Below, piece by piece: positions 47,590-59,700 of a DNA stretch of 64,000 nt. The notes under the pieces are model-generated. The model ran no database searches. It was not told where the DNA came from and saw nothing but the letters and a program-made list of their open reading frames with translations. The position numbers were made by a program, and so were the translations under genes. Numbering within the stretch: position 1 is the stretch's first letter; each line of letters opens with the position of its first letter. Location: the NCBI GenBank assembly GCA_025769875.1, contig JAGFNK010000148.1, positions 1 through 64,000 of the forward strand. Direction: 5' to 3'. The DNA is from Russula earlei (Eukaryota > Basidiomycota > Agaricomycetes > Russulales > Russulaceae).

Positions 47590-48904
47590 GTGGAAGCGCA
47601 GATTCGACAGTGGACCTGTGTCGAGGAACGCGGAGTTTGGGTTCAAATACGTTGAAGCGGTCTGAAATGACGAACCTGGGGAGTCAAGGGTTGGGAATGC
47701 TATGGTGAGTGGGGGTAATGTAGTCTTACCCTGTTCCGAATACAACGAAGCGCTGTGAGAATCGCCGCCCATGGGGTCCGGCGTCAATTGCCTTCCGTGA
47801 CGGGTATTGTAATTGGGGTGGGACATCGCTGGCTATTACAAAAGGCGAAGAAAGAAGTGATGGGGGGTCTGAACCAGAGGATTAAGTAGTAGATCTCAGG
47901 CTCCCATGTGGTTAGAGAGTCGACTACCCTGGTCGAACGCAAGCTCTGGTCCTGTGGATCGAACACGTGTAAGGAACAAGAGCAGCATGCAGGGCGAGGA
48001 GGTGGGCAGGAGATGGTGGGATTAAACAGGAAACGGAGTTCACTGCCAGGGTGGCAAACCCGGCACTTGGCCCTGTCATGAAAAGTTTCCAAAGTCGAGA
48101 TGCATGATGAGATCTCCGGAGGAGAGTGCTAGCCGGGCGGCACCAAACGGGTTCCGCGATGGTGTATGATACCTGTGGGAAGGCAGATCGATCTAGTACT
48201 AGATCACTTCGCGTGTACACGGCCCTGGGAAGGTCTAGTCGCCGTTACAAAGCTCAGAACGAATAGTTTTTAAAAAATAACTAGCTGTATCTGGACCACC
48301 TTGTCCTCAAACAGATTTCCAGTGGAGGAGAACAAAAGGACATGTCACAACCAGGAAGTGCAAGCCATGAAGTGTTGACGAATTTGAAAAGTCGGTAATC
48401 ATACATCATGTGGCGGGGCACCTGTGGGAGACCACTGTGATAATTCATTCATGAATAGTCGTGCAGACGCACCATGACGTTGGGTTTATGGCTCGGATGT
48501 CGATGTCTGAGTCTATTCATTTCCGTGTTTCCTCTCCGGGCCCATCCAGAATAGTCATTCTTACACTCCGCTTCGACAACACTATCCGTCCTCTTCGCTT
48601 CCATGAAGACCAGATTGCATTCTGCAACTCATGACGGAATCCATCACCTCTGCAGGCGAAACTGGAGAACAAAACACACAAGTACGAATGTAGGGTAGAG
48701 GGACAGGCCGAACCATGGAAAGGAAGGTAACGATTGAGCACAGGCGAGGCATGGGAATGAAGACGCAGTTAGGGAGAAACGGATCGCTGGGAAATATGCT
48801 TTTGTGCACTGACGGTATGGTACCGATTTTGGGGACAGCACATCCAGAGTTAATGCTCTGGGCGATGATGTGATGACGATAAAATGATCTTCCAGGTAAG
48901 CGAT
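47590..48904. other. Array spacer E-F, no supported gene
   Basis: This includes a possible 5' extension of copy E up to 47826, then array blocks (GATTGCATTCTGCAACT type near 48610). No other gene is supported. Confidence 0.4.
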
Positions 48905-49165
48905 GGTTCTCAGTGGAGATCTATCATGTCAGCTATAATCACCACTCTGTATCGTCCTCGCGAAGCCAGGTTCCATCTGAACCACCATATCAGCCTGCGA
49001 ACTGGGATGGTGAACATAACGACCGACGAGCCATCGGAGATTGTCTCTCGCCAGCTGGCCAAAAGCGGGGGCTTGATGAGCTAACGCGTCAGGTAACCCG
49101 GCCTGGGCACGCCCTGGTTCGATACCTTGAGCAGAGTAGTGAAAATGGTCATTCTCCTAACAGGT
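48905..49165 (-). pseudogene. Array gene copy F/G, last exon only
   Basis: The last exon of a family copy (landmark near 48930), with small indels, stops abruptly near 49165 at the point where other copies continue toward exon 3. Exons 3 to 1 of the same subtype resume at about 50790. The two parts are best read as one copy split by foreign DNA. Confidence 0.55.
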
Positions 49166-49640
49166 AAAGGTCGACAGTGACACATACAAGAGAATTGGGA
49201 AGAACATCACATGATCCGTAATCGGCCCCTCTTTGGCGTTGCCTTGGTTACAGTCCATGAGACAGTCCACGCAGCAGTGTCTTGGACCGTGTCTGCAACC
49301 AACATAATCGGATACAAATCTTCCACTCAGAGCGAGCAAAACGCAAGTACTTGACTTTTTTCTGGATGCCCACAGCTTTTGGAGGTCATTAAATATCGTT
49401 TGCCCGACTTGCAGTCGGAAGCTCTACGGTCGACTCCAACTTCACATTGATACATCTATGTACTGTGTGCGCTTGTGGCTTTTTCTTTTTGTCTAGCCAC
49501 TGTTCTCTGGCGACAATACTGATAAGCGAGCGCTTGTCCACACATAAAAGAACAGCCGTGGACTGTCCTCTGATCAACAGCCGAACGCAAGCCGTTATCT
49601 TATTCGCGTTCCAAATACCCCCTCTTCTCTTTCCATTGAC

Positions 49641-50421
49641 ATGGGCTCTATTACCGTCCACCCCTCTCAGGTATACACCGGCGAATACCACCCTTATAGC
49701 AATGATCACCTGTCACCCCCTCGTACTCCTCTGAGCCCGACTCTGGTCGACTCCACCCAACACACCGAGCGTCCATCCATCAAGCTTAAAATCCCCAGCG
49801 GTAGCTCCAACATTGTCAACTCTGAAGTTGTCGATGAAGCAGGCCAAGCCCTCTACTCCATCTCAAGCACGTCGAAGCGCACGACTTTAGTCGCGGCTAG
49901 AGACAATGCTAAGGTTGCCACGATCGAGTGGGACCGTTCCAGTCCTCGTATGGTTTTTCGTCGGAAGAAAATGAAGTGCAAGGAGTGGTTACCTCTTGCA
50001 GGGCCTGAGACCCAGTACATGCAAACTCCTATTGCAATTCTGAATCCAAAACTGACCCTGCTAGGTCTCGCATACTCACACACGGTGACGTACAATTCAC
50101 TTGGATGGATCAGCTCACCTCTGGCCACGTGCGTATCGGCTCCCACGACGATTCGTCTGGCAGGGACTAATACACACGCCATAGTTGATACCTGCCAACC
50201 GACCTGGTCTCGCCATGGCTCGGTGGCGTATCAAGTCACAAACCGATATACTCATCCTGGAGATATTCCAAGAGGCACTAGTCGAACCTGGGCTGCTCGA
50301 AGCGATCGTTCTTTCCCTCGTTTTGCTCCGATCCGGGCGCTCCCTTGGTGACACCTTAGACGCGATGAATCCTTCTCATCCCAAATACTTCTCTCAACAC
50401 TACAGGTTCATGTATCATTAA
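49641..50421 (+). CDS. DUF6593 protein (tubby/LURP-one-like fold expected)
   Basis: Exons are 49641-50014, 50065-50128 and 50185-50421, all in phase (224 aa). The start is MGSITVHPSQVYTGEYHPYS. A beta-rich domain follows: PSIKLKIPSGSSNIVNSEVV, DEAGQALYSISSTSKRTTLV, VATIEWDRSSPRMVFRRKKM, KEWLPLAGPETQ, SRILTHGDVQFTWMDQL and TDILILEIFQEALVEPGLLE. This strand order is typical of DUF6593, a basidiomycete-expanded family related to tubby C-terminal/LOR proteins. Its function is unknown. It is on the opposite strand to the array genes and sits between two halves of one array copy. The frame is intact, unlike its neighbours. Confidence 0.8.
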
Positions 50422-50567
50422 TCTGTCACCTTTCTTCATGACTTGTTATGGAAGACACCCTACGACTTTATGTACACCTCTGTAGTGATAGCATCGTGTG
50501 ATCTCTACGGCTTATGAAAAATCCTGACCTTTTATTTGTCTATAGGCTGGATGGGGGACTTGGGGCC

Positions 50568-50621
50568 CATCGCAATGTCCAAAACCATCGCAATGTCCAA
50601 AACCATCGCAATGTCCAAAAC
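50568..50621. repeat. 18-bp minisatellite, three units
   Basis: CATCGCAATGTCCAAAAC is repeated three times without change. It lies 150 bp downstream of the DUF6593 stop, still inside the segment that splits array copy F/G. Confidence 0.95.
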
Positions 50622-50789
50622 ACCATCCTTCCGAGTAAAGGGTATGACTTGACAGCACCATAGTGATGCATATTACATAGGTGCAATTCCGGCATCCGGA
50701 GGGCCTCCTTGACCTAGAGTCCCATCCCACAATTCTTCGCGCTGTGTTGATATCCAACTGTCCTATAAGGGAAAATGAGTCTACACATA

Positions 50790-51205
50790 TGAGGAAATTT
50801 ACTTGCTCAGGAGCTGGGATACCTTGAGCTAGTCCTACGTATGGAACTGCCAGGTCCTGAGTTTGAAAGGAGTATTGAGACTACATGTATGGACACAAGA
50901 GCAGTACTCACGCCGGGCAGTGGAGGGCAATTCACTATACCATGATGTGTTACACGTTGATATGTAGATCCGGTCGTGCACCATTGGAAATGCCGTTCCT
51001 GATGGTCAGGGGTATATCTTCCCATGGAAGTTGGCCTTAGAGTTGACGGTCACCCCCGCTGGCAGGATCTAAAAAACATGTGAGTAAAGAGATGAGGGAT
51101 AGGAATGACCACCGATGGAAGAGATATCAAGGCTGACTCCGAGTCCAGGTCCATGCAAGACATGATTATTGTGCTGGAGTGAAATGGTACGAGGCAACAC
51201 TGGGG
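50790..51205 (-). pseudogene. Array gene copy F/G, exons 1-3 remnant
   Basis: Sequence like exon 3 (LAQG region near 50820), exon 2 (about 50930-51065) and exon 1 (about 51130-51200) of subtype 1 is present, but the start is lost and the frames are broken. The last exon is missing here and lies 1.6 kb away at 48905-49165. Confidence 0.5.
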
Positions 51206-52399
51206 GATTGTGCTTGACCAAGGGCAGTAGTCGGCGTCGGACCATCTTGATTGTAATTAACTTTATAACCTCTGGGTAGACAAACGTCAGCTGGAAATTA
51301 AGGTCCATGAAGCGAGAGGCGCTGAATCGGCCGGGAGTCGAGTCGAGGAAGTGAAATTTCGAATTCTCATCGTGAGATCTGAATCGGACTGGCGCCGATC
51401 ATCGCAAGAGATCACGTGTAACCGATGGAACTGGTCCATTCAATCCGCGCACCACCGCCGCCGCCTAACTTAGAGGATGTGACTGTCATGAGCAAGGCCG
51501 TGCTGAGTCTGGCGGTTCTCAATGTGGTCTGCTCAGTCCGCTACGCGTTCCAACAGCAACGCCCTTGTCTCCATTCTATCTCCGCGCAGCGAGGTGTACC
51601 CAAAGCGGTCAATTTGCAACGGGACGTCTGCACAATTTGGCTCCAATACCCCTCGACCGTCCAATCCCAGATCCCAGATAACAGAGGCCCCAATAGTACA
51701 CATTTTGCCTCGGACGGTCGAGCACTCGATCTTGCTATGGAGCCCAGTTTTTTCTCAGTCCGGGACCGCAATGAAGGGAAGGCGCAAGAAAAGGCAATAG
51801 TGCGTCCGCGATTTCGGCCCCTACAGTGCCGTCATGGTGCTCCCAACTTCCTATTCATAATATTGTCCAAGTGCCTCAGATTCGAGACGAGACTCGGATG
51901 TGTGTCAGGTGTAGTACGCGTGGCTCCGGTGAAGTTTTTTTATTGATAAATATCTTCAGTGGCTAAGTGGCGTCATGTTTACCGACAGCCAGCATGTGTC
52001 AAGACATCGTCGTGTCATTCTTCTAATTCTATTCCGACAGAAGCTTGCGGTTTTCCAGTGTTCTCCGAGTCCGGAATAAACGTTCTTGCTCACTCCGCTT
52101 CGAAGGACATTATCTTCGCTCCCATGAAGACCAGATTGCACTCTGCAACTGACGAAAAATCCATCACTTCTTCAGGCGAGACTGGAGGGCAACAAAAACG
52201 TATTTAGCGTAGGCAGTCAGACCGAACATCGAAAGGAAGTAAAGCCTCGACTACGCGTTGGGCACAGGCGGGTGGAGCACCCCGAAAGATAGGGACATGT
52301 TTTTACGCACTGCTCGACGAGGGGACAGCACGGTCAGAATTGATGCTCTGGGAGATGGAACGGTAACGATAAAAGAGCTATCCGGGTAAGGTATGGCTC
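51206..52399. other. Array spacer G-H, no supported gene
   Basis: This contains array blocks (the GCAGCGAGGTGTACCC and AACGGGACGTCT types, AGATAACAGAGGCCCC, GACCAGATTGCACTCTGCAA). Short ORFs on both strands have no support. Confidence 0.4.
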
Positions 52400-53126
52400 T
52401 CAGAGGAGATCTGCCATGTCAAGTATAATCACCACTTTGTATCGTCCTGCGAAGCCCGGTTCCATCTGAAACATATCGACCTGCGAATCGGGATGGTGCA
52501 CGTAACGACTCGCGAGCCATCGGAGATACTCTCTCACTGATTGACCGAAGGCGGGGGCTTGGTAAGCTAAAGTATCAGGATACCCGGGGCGGTTCTCCTG
52601 CGGAAGAATGTCCAGATGAGAGTGTATGAGGCAAATAATAATTTGGCACACGGGAAAATTGGCTTGCTCGTGTACTCGCACACCTTGAGCGAGTCCTACG
52701 TTGGGATATATGTGTGGAACGACCGGATCCTGGTGTGTCATGAGAGAGTTTAGTTGTCAAGGAGATTGAGACTACACGTATGGATGCAAGTACTCACACC
52801 TGGCGGTGGAAGGTGGCTTTCTATTCCATCATGTGTTATGTTGGTATGATGCAGATTTCGCAGTGTACCTTGTATAGCAGCGCTCCCAACGGCCAGAGGT
52901 ACACCCTCCCACTGGCTCGCGAATTGGTCATGTCCGGGAGAGGGAAGAAACTAAGGAAAATACGATGCACAGGTAGATGAGCTTTTGCAAAATGAATGAT
53001 ACCATGAAATCAAAGACTGACCGCCGCGTCGTGCGATCGATGACTTTCCTGTGGACGTGGGATGGGGGGAAGAAGGTTGGAACGGCCGGCGAAACGATTG
53101 GCCTGTAGAGGTTCTCTATCGGCCAT
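52400..53126 (-). CDS. Array gene copy H, intact, unknown family (177 aa)
   Basis: Exons are 53126-53022, 52950-52798, 52729-52652 and 52597-52400, with introns of 71, 67 and 54 nt, all phase 0 and GT-AG. Exon 1 starts MADREPLQANRFAGRSN and ends HRSHDAA. Exon 2 has FLPSPGHDQFASQWEGVPLA and ends LPPPG. Exon 3 has NVGLAQGVRVHEQANFP. Exon 4 has GYPDTLAYQAPAFGQSVREY, DSQVDMFQMEPGFAGRYKVV and IILDMADLL. Exon 4 lacks about 15 codons present in copy E, in frame. Subtype 2. No signal peptide or membrane helix is seen, and no known domain is recognised. A soluble small protein is inferred. Confidence 0.65.
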
Positions 53127-54144
53127 GTAGAACCGCAGATTCGGCAGTGCACAGTGGGGTGTTTGGGACGAATTCCTGTCGGCACAGTCGTCCGCGAGGG
53201 ATGAGACGCGAGAGGAGAGCGTTGAAATATATGTTTGAGAAAGTCATCGAGAGGAAAGCGCCATCACACCGGGCACTGCACCCGTCCCGCGTGCAATGAG
53301 GATTTGGAAGATCCCAAGGTCGAATGGATCTCGGATCCACGCTTCTCAACCAGAACCTCAAAAAAATTGCAGTGAACTTCTCACGAAACGTTTTTGGTAA
53401 GCCGATCATCGCGCCACAACGCACAACACGTGCTAACCCGAACATCGGATATACATAACCCCCCCCCCCCCCCCCGTTCTAACACCTCAAATTTATCATC
53501 AAATAGTCGCGAAGTTTTTGTACGCGACATCTATTACATTGTATAAACATGGTCCATGTGATTTTAACGTTCCACCGAGCGACAAAAAGCGAAGAATGTT
53601 GAGACGGGCGGGCCGACAACCCGAAGAATGACGAGTCAACGCAAGGCCTCAACAGAAATTTCCCGAAATGCTGATGTTCGTCACGCCCTCTCCCCCACCT
53701 CTGATCCTTTTTTGGTGCATATGCACGCGGCGTTCTCACTCAAGTGCTTTGGACAAACGCACTAATTACCACACGGGCAAAACGTGTGCGTTGACGACGG
53801 GATGAGGGCACTTGTTTTCTCTTCCCTCATGAATTCAACAACACATGCCATTGACGGCCTCAGCCCCCACATGTGCTAAAAACGTTCACCTTCATGTCCT
53901 TCTGCTTCAGATCATCAAACGAGACTGGTCAGTATTCACAGGCGGTCGGACCATTACAGGTATTATGATATTAAGACTATATCGCACATCACGTCAGGTC
54001 AATGACCAAAGTACCATCTCGACAACATTGACTAAGAGTATTGTACAGAGCGACGAAATAAGGGCAAACGGGATAGGCTGGTTGCCATTCACCGGGAGCA
54101 GGAGAAAAGATAAGGAAACACACAATGGGTGAGATCAAGCGGCG
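53127..54144. other. Spacer right of the array, no gene seen
   Basis: This holds a 17-base C run at 53459-53475 and otherwise ordinary sequence. Short frames (53479-53739 minus, 53845-54132 plus) have no recognised motif. Confidence 0.45.
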
Positions 54145-55266
54145 TCAAAAGGAAGAAAAGTCTAGAAATCCTTCTTCTGCCTCAAGTTCACGGATAATCA
54201 ACGCCTCCACAATCGTCCTCTTGGGCACCTCGGGAACCGAAGGACTATCCGAAACCTCCAGCTGGCCAAACGCGGTGAGAAGTAAATCGTCCGAGTCAGG
54301 CAAGGCATCTACGGCCGTGACAACGATAGCCACGGGCTCAGTTCCAACGTCTCCTTCATACGGAACATGATGTAGCTCGCGAGTGTTGAGTCTATTTCGG
54401 ACACGACTTGGAGGTTTCTCCGGGATATCGCCGATATGATTATAACCGATGAATGATTCCCTACCGGTGATGGTACTACCGGCAGGCGTCAAGCATCGAG
54501 GTGAACAATCAGCAAGCAAGGGGAAGATGAGGAGGGAGTCATCTTCATGCGCCGTCTCACTGACAGGAATGCCAACAGACGAGGCGGGTAGAGATGGTGA
54601 AGAGGGAGGCGAAGAGTCGGATGCCAAAGAGCACATGTCGGTACCAAGTGAGCTGGTGGAGTCCAGGGAAGAGGGCGTGGAAGATGCGGTGGCCGAGTCA
54701 AAAGGATATGGTGATACTTGTTCGATTGGGACGGCCTGAGCCTTGGAGTCGACCTTGACAGTCGAGCGCCGGCTGTCCCTGCTTCCATGCCGCTTATCTA
54801 CATGGGCACGGAAGCCTACCTTGAGCACATCAGTGACATTGACCTCTATCTCCTTGGAGATGAGGACACGTGCGCCGATCTCGGCGGCCATGGCGTGTAA
54901 CGTATCGAGTGTCGCACGTAGGTCATCTGGCGCAAGGCCGACGAGGGTACCGGAATCTGCCACGCCTAGTTCGTATATAGCCTGGCCGCCGCCTTCAAGG
55001 ATGCGCCACTTCATCTGGGTGACAAGGCGAGCGAAGCGGGCGGTCGACGGACTGATGAGATGAAGCTTGTACTCCACATTACCCTGGACCTAAAGTTAGA
55101 GATGACATGAGTAAGCGTGGTGCCTCACCTCTTCCACCTCTGCGGCAAGCTTTGGGAGTAAGAGCTCGTCTTGGTGATAATATAGCTTATCAACGGATGT
55201 CGAGGCAAGGACGACGTCCCATGGCGATGGAACTCTTGGGGATTCAGACTCTGACTCTCCGAACAT
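54145..55266 (-). CDS. GTPBP1/2 N-terminus-like conserved protein, no GTPase domain
   Basis: Exons are 55266-55129 and 55089-54145 (360 aa). The start is MFGESESESPRVPSPWD. A conserved block LISPSTARFARLVTQMKWRI, LEGGGQAIYELGVADSGTLV and GLAPDDLRATLDTLHAMAAE resembles the region ahead of the GTPase domain in GTPBP1/GTPBP2 proteins. Here it is followed not by a GTPase domain but by about 190 low-complexity Ser/Thr/Pro/Asp residues and a conserved tail VEALIIRELEAEEGFLDFSS. From memory, other basidiomycetes have the same architecture, so the lack of a GTPase domain is native. The function is unknown. Confidence 0.75.
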
Positions 55267-55481
55267 GATATGATAGAGGTTTCTATGTATTCCTGCTGGA
55301 GGAACGATAATCAGGCGGATATTCGAGGGATCATAGTAGTTGCTTGATGAGGAGGCGTTGTAGGACAGGGAAAGGGTAGGACAGGGAAAGGGAAAGAGAA
55401 TTGGAAGTGACTCAATTCCTCCACGATCACGTGTAACGTCCTTTCCTCCGCCTCCGAGAGAGACTGCCCTTGTTCGACAAA
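55267..55481. promoter_or_regulatory. 215-bp divergent promoter
   Basis: It lies between the start codons of the GTPBP-like gene (minus, 55266) and the E2 gene (plus, 55482). It includes a tandem repeat of GACAGGGAAAGGG-like strings near 55360-55395. No factor site is assigned. Confidence 0.45.
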
Positions 55482-56570
<1,089 letters not shown>

Positions 56571-56715
56571 ATCATCACCATGTATCGCTGTGCGTGGTCA
56601 TTGCCTGTATGTTTTGAGTAGGCGTCAAATTTTTCGGCACATAGGTGACGTTTACGCGTACATGTGGTGCGACCAGATACTAGCAACGAGGTGTCGCGAA
56701 TCTCTCTCACGCCGA

Positions 56716-59700
56716 CTACAAGCACCACCCCACTGCCTCGCCAAAATCGCGTAGAGGGCGGCCTTCCGCGAGGCCGAGAGCAAACCCGAGGCATTCGCGC
56801 TCACGGTCGCGCATGCCACGCATGCCATGAGCTTTTCCTAGGAAATACCACGCCTCGGGGACATCCCAACCTGGTCCCTGTGTAAGGTCGGACAGTATTC
56901 CTGCGACCAGGTCGATGTTGTCCACTTCCGACGCCCCCTCCTTCGCGAGCGCGAGATATGCCTGGCTCAGGTGGACGGTGGCTGGGATGCTGTCGGGAAA
57001 AATGAATAGGGCCTTATTGAACGCTTGCACGGCGCGATCCGGGTGCCCGAGCGCGGTGTGGTACAGTCCCAACTGTAAATTTTTTTTGGGTGTTTATGCG
57101 AGCCGACAGGGAAAAAAGACGACGCGCTCGCTCACCTGTACCCACAAGTTGGGATTCTCTTCGTCCCGGACCTCCGCCTCCTGTATAGCGCCACGCGCCT
57201 GCTCAATTTTCCCGGATCGCCGGAACGTCGCGGCGCTCATGAGCCATAGCTCGCTGAGGAGCCTGCATTCCTTCCTCGACCGCTCCCTTCTCTCGCGAGA
57301 CAGCGACGGGGGCGGTAACGGAGGCGGCGATTCGGGACGGAGGACGAGCTCGTTGGTCGAGGCGTAAGGACTGTGTCGACGGGAATGGATGGAAGAGGCT
57401 TGGTACGATGCCTGGTCGATTCCCAATGCTTTGTAGAGGTCGGCTGTGTTCATTCGTTTACAGACACCTCAAATCAGCGGCTGGCCCGTCAAAACCAAAA
57501 AAAAAGAGAGCATCCTCCTCACTGGGGGTCGATGACGTCCGCCGCAGGGTGAGGCCCCCGCGTTGCCGGCCCACGCCGTGCCCGATCTTCCGTCCTATCG
57601 TCGAGATGCGCCGCTGCTCCTTGTGCACCCGATTCTTCAGCATCTTCTGGACCTTCTTTCCCGCAGATTTGTCCTTTTCTTTCTCCTTCTCCGTGTCTTC
57701 GATGGAGATCTTGGGCCTTCCATTTTGAGCGACGGCGACGCCCTTCTCGTCGTGGGTCGCCGACGTGGGGGAGCCGGGGATGGGTACGGGCTTGGAGGCG
57801 TAGACGCCGTTGGCGTCGTTCTGGAGAGACGATATGCTCCGCGGGTCGTACGTGTCGGATTTCACGTCGAGCGAGCGCAGAGCGGTTTCCATCGACGTGC
57901 GTTCTGCGAGCGGGTCCCGGTTAGCGCGTGACGAGTGGCACGGCGGGGCGAAAATCAAAAATCTCACGGCTCTGATCCCTCTCGGGGCCCTTTCGCTTCG
58001 CAAACCACTGGAAAACTTCGATCCACTTCTCTTCCGTCCCCTCTGGGCCTTCCATCAGCTCCGTCAGCGCCAGCTGGGTCATGCGAAGCTGGAGCGCGTG
58101 CTCAAAGCGCTCCGTAACGGACGGGTTCGGGTGGTCTGGAAGAGGCTGAAGGAGCTCCCCCGCGGGCGGAAGCGTGCGCGAGTGCGCGTCCAAAACAACT
58201 TCCCGTTCGATGGGCTTCTGCGTCACAGTCGACGACGCTACCTCGGATCTCGGAGACGGCAGCAGCTCTGGCTGCGTAAGGGACGAGCTGTCGGTCACGG
58301 TAACGCACGCAGAGCTATCCGTCTCCTTGCTCTCTTTGCCCAGCGTGCTGGAGTCTAGATTCTCACCGGCTACCGATGTCTGTTCGGCCGTCCATGCCTG
58401 ATCGTCCAACGCGGCAGCCGGCTTCTAGGACCTCGCGTGCGCCGCGCCAGTCCTCTGAGGCGGCGAGCAGAAGACCTAGAAGGTGCCAGTAACGGATATT
58501 ATCCGACTCAAGCTCCACCGCGGTGCGCGCGTTTTCGATCGCTCGTCCGAGGTCACGCCCGGGAATGGGCTTGTACAATGCAAGGGCGATGTGGAAATGA
58601 GCAGAAGCAGATGGTTGATCTTGTATCGAGCTCTCTAGGAGCGAAAGAGCATTTGCGAGTCGCGATGCGCGGCTCAAGTGATCCTGCTCTGGGTCCGAGT
58701 GTAAGCAACGTCATAAAGAGGTATAAGTCGGCAAGCACCTTTGATTGCCATGACTGTATTCCAAATGCCCTCTGCCAACTCCGCCCGCGCTTTCAACGCC
58801 TTGTCTGACGGGTCGAGCCGTTCCTTGGCCTTTTCTAAAATCACGCCAGCCTCACGCGCCTCGTCCATTCCGCGGTGTCCAAGTGTTGAGTCTGCTGCGA
58901 GAGCAAGGCGGCACAGCATTCGAACGCCCCATACAAGGGTAGAAACCCACGTCGCATCTGGCTCCGTAGACTTTCTAGCCAAGTTTGCCTTGCCAACAGT
59001 ATGGACATACAATCGCAATGCGCGCGTCGCAAGGACGGTATCCCCGCTCGCTTCAGCGATGCGCATCATATGGCGGAACACTCGAGGAGCGTTGAAAGTT
59101 AATCGTGTCGCCCACCATAGAATCTACGGGAAATTAAGGTGGCACACTTCGCTCTCCTGAAGGACACTCACATCCATCACCCAACCAGCATCGCCGCTCT
59201 TGCATCCGCTCGCTTCCCACACGGCGACGCATAGGTCCGTCAGTTCCTCTACCTTGACATTGCATTCCCCCGCTTTTGGAAAGCGTGTGCTCGCATTGAG
59301 GATGTCACGATAGTCCTGAATTGCACGGCGCCCGACCATCGACGCGGTGACTGGAATTTCTGAGTTTTCTGAGCGAAAATGCGAATGCAGGGCAGTGGGT
59401 AGGTGTCCTGTAGGGCGCGTACGCAGAACGAGCGCGCGAACAAATAACACCATGACGGTAGAGCGGTACTTGGAGCGAAACGTTGGGGGCCAATATTTAT
59501 TGCATGTTTGGTATTGAGAGAATAACGACCAGAGGACGGCTTCTTGGGGCCCATTTAGGCTATACGTGCGTGAGGCAGCGATGATTGCGCGTCTGAGGAG
59601 GCGTTCTACCCATCTCCAAAGCTCGAGATATCTCGTAAAGGATGGATTGTTGCTATGACCAGTGCTAGAACTGGGTGCGTGCAGTGGATTTGGTGGAAAG

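Larger units (their letters stand above)
33000..53300 (-). repeat. Array of 2-4.6-kb direct repeats carrying a small gene family
   Basis: Seven divergent direct repeats are recognised by a landmark near GTCAAGTATAATCACC at about 34.37, 38.94, 41.58, 43.91, 46.84, 48.93 and 52.42 kb. Each unit has the same order of blocks: a leader (ACGTGGCCATG-like and AACGGGACGTCC), an AGATAACAGAGGCC block, a GACGCCGGGCCATCAC block, a GATTGCATTCTGCAACT block, then the minus-strand gene (its last exon first). Unit spacing is irregular (2.1-4.6 kb) and similarity is partial, so the duplications are old. The blocks outside the gene contain no ORF I can support. Array limits are approximate. Confidence 0.8.

Noticed and set aside
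39120..49135. GGTTCGATACC strings resembling a tRNA T-arm, recurring in the array
   Set aside because: They fall inside the coding sequence of the array gene's last exon and no tRNA D-arm, anticodon arm or acceptor pairing accompanies them.
57444..57470. A 24-nt intron in YPP1 between GTGTCTGT and ACACAG
   Set aside because: Too short to splice; the upstream donor GTGAGG at 57522 gives a normal intron and the same reading frame.
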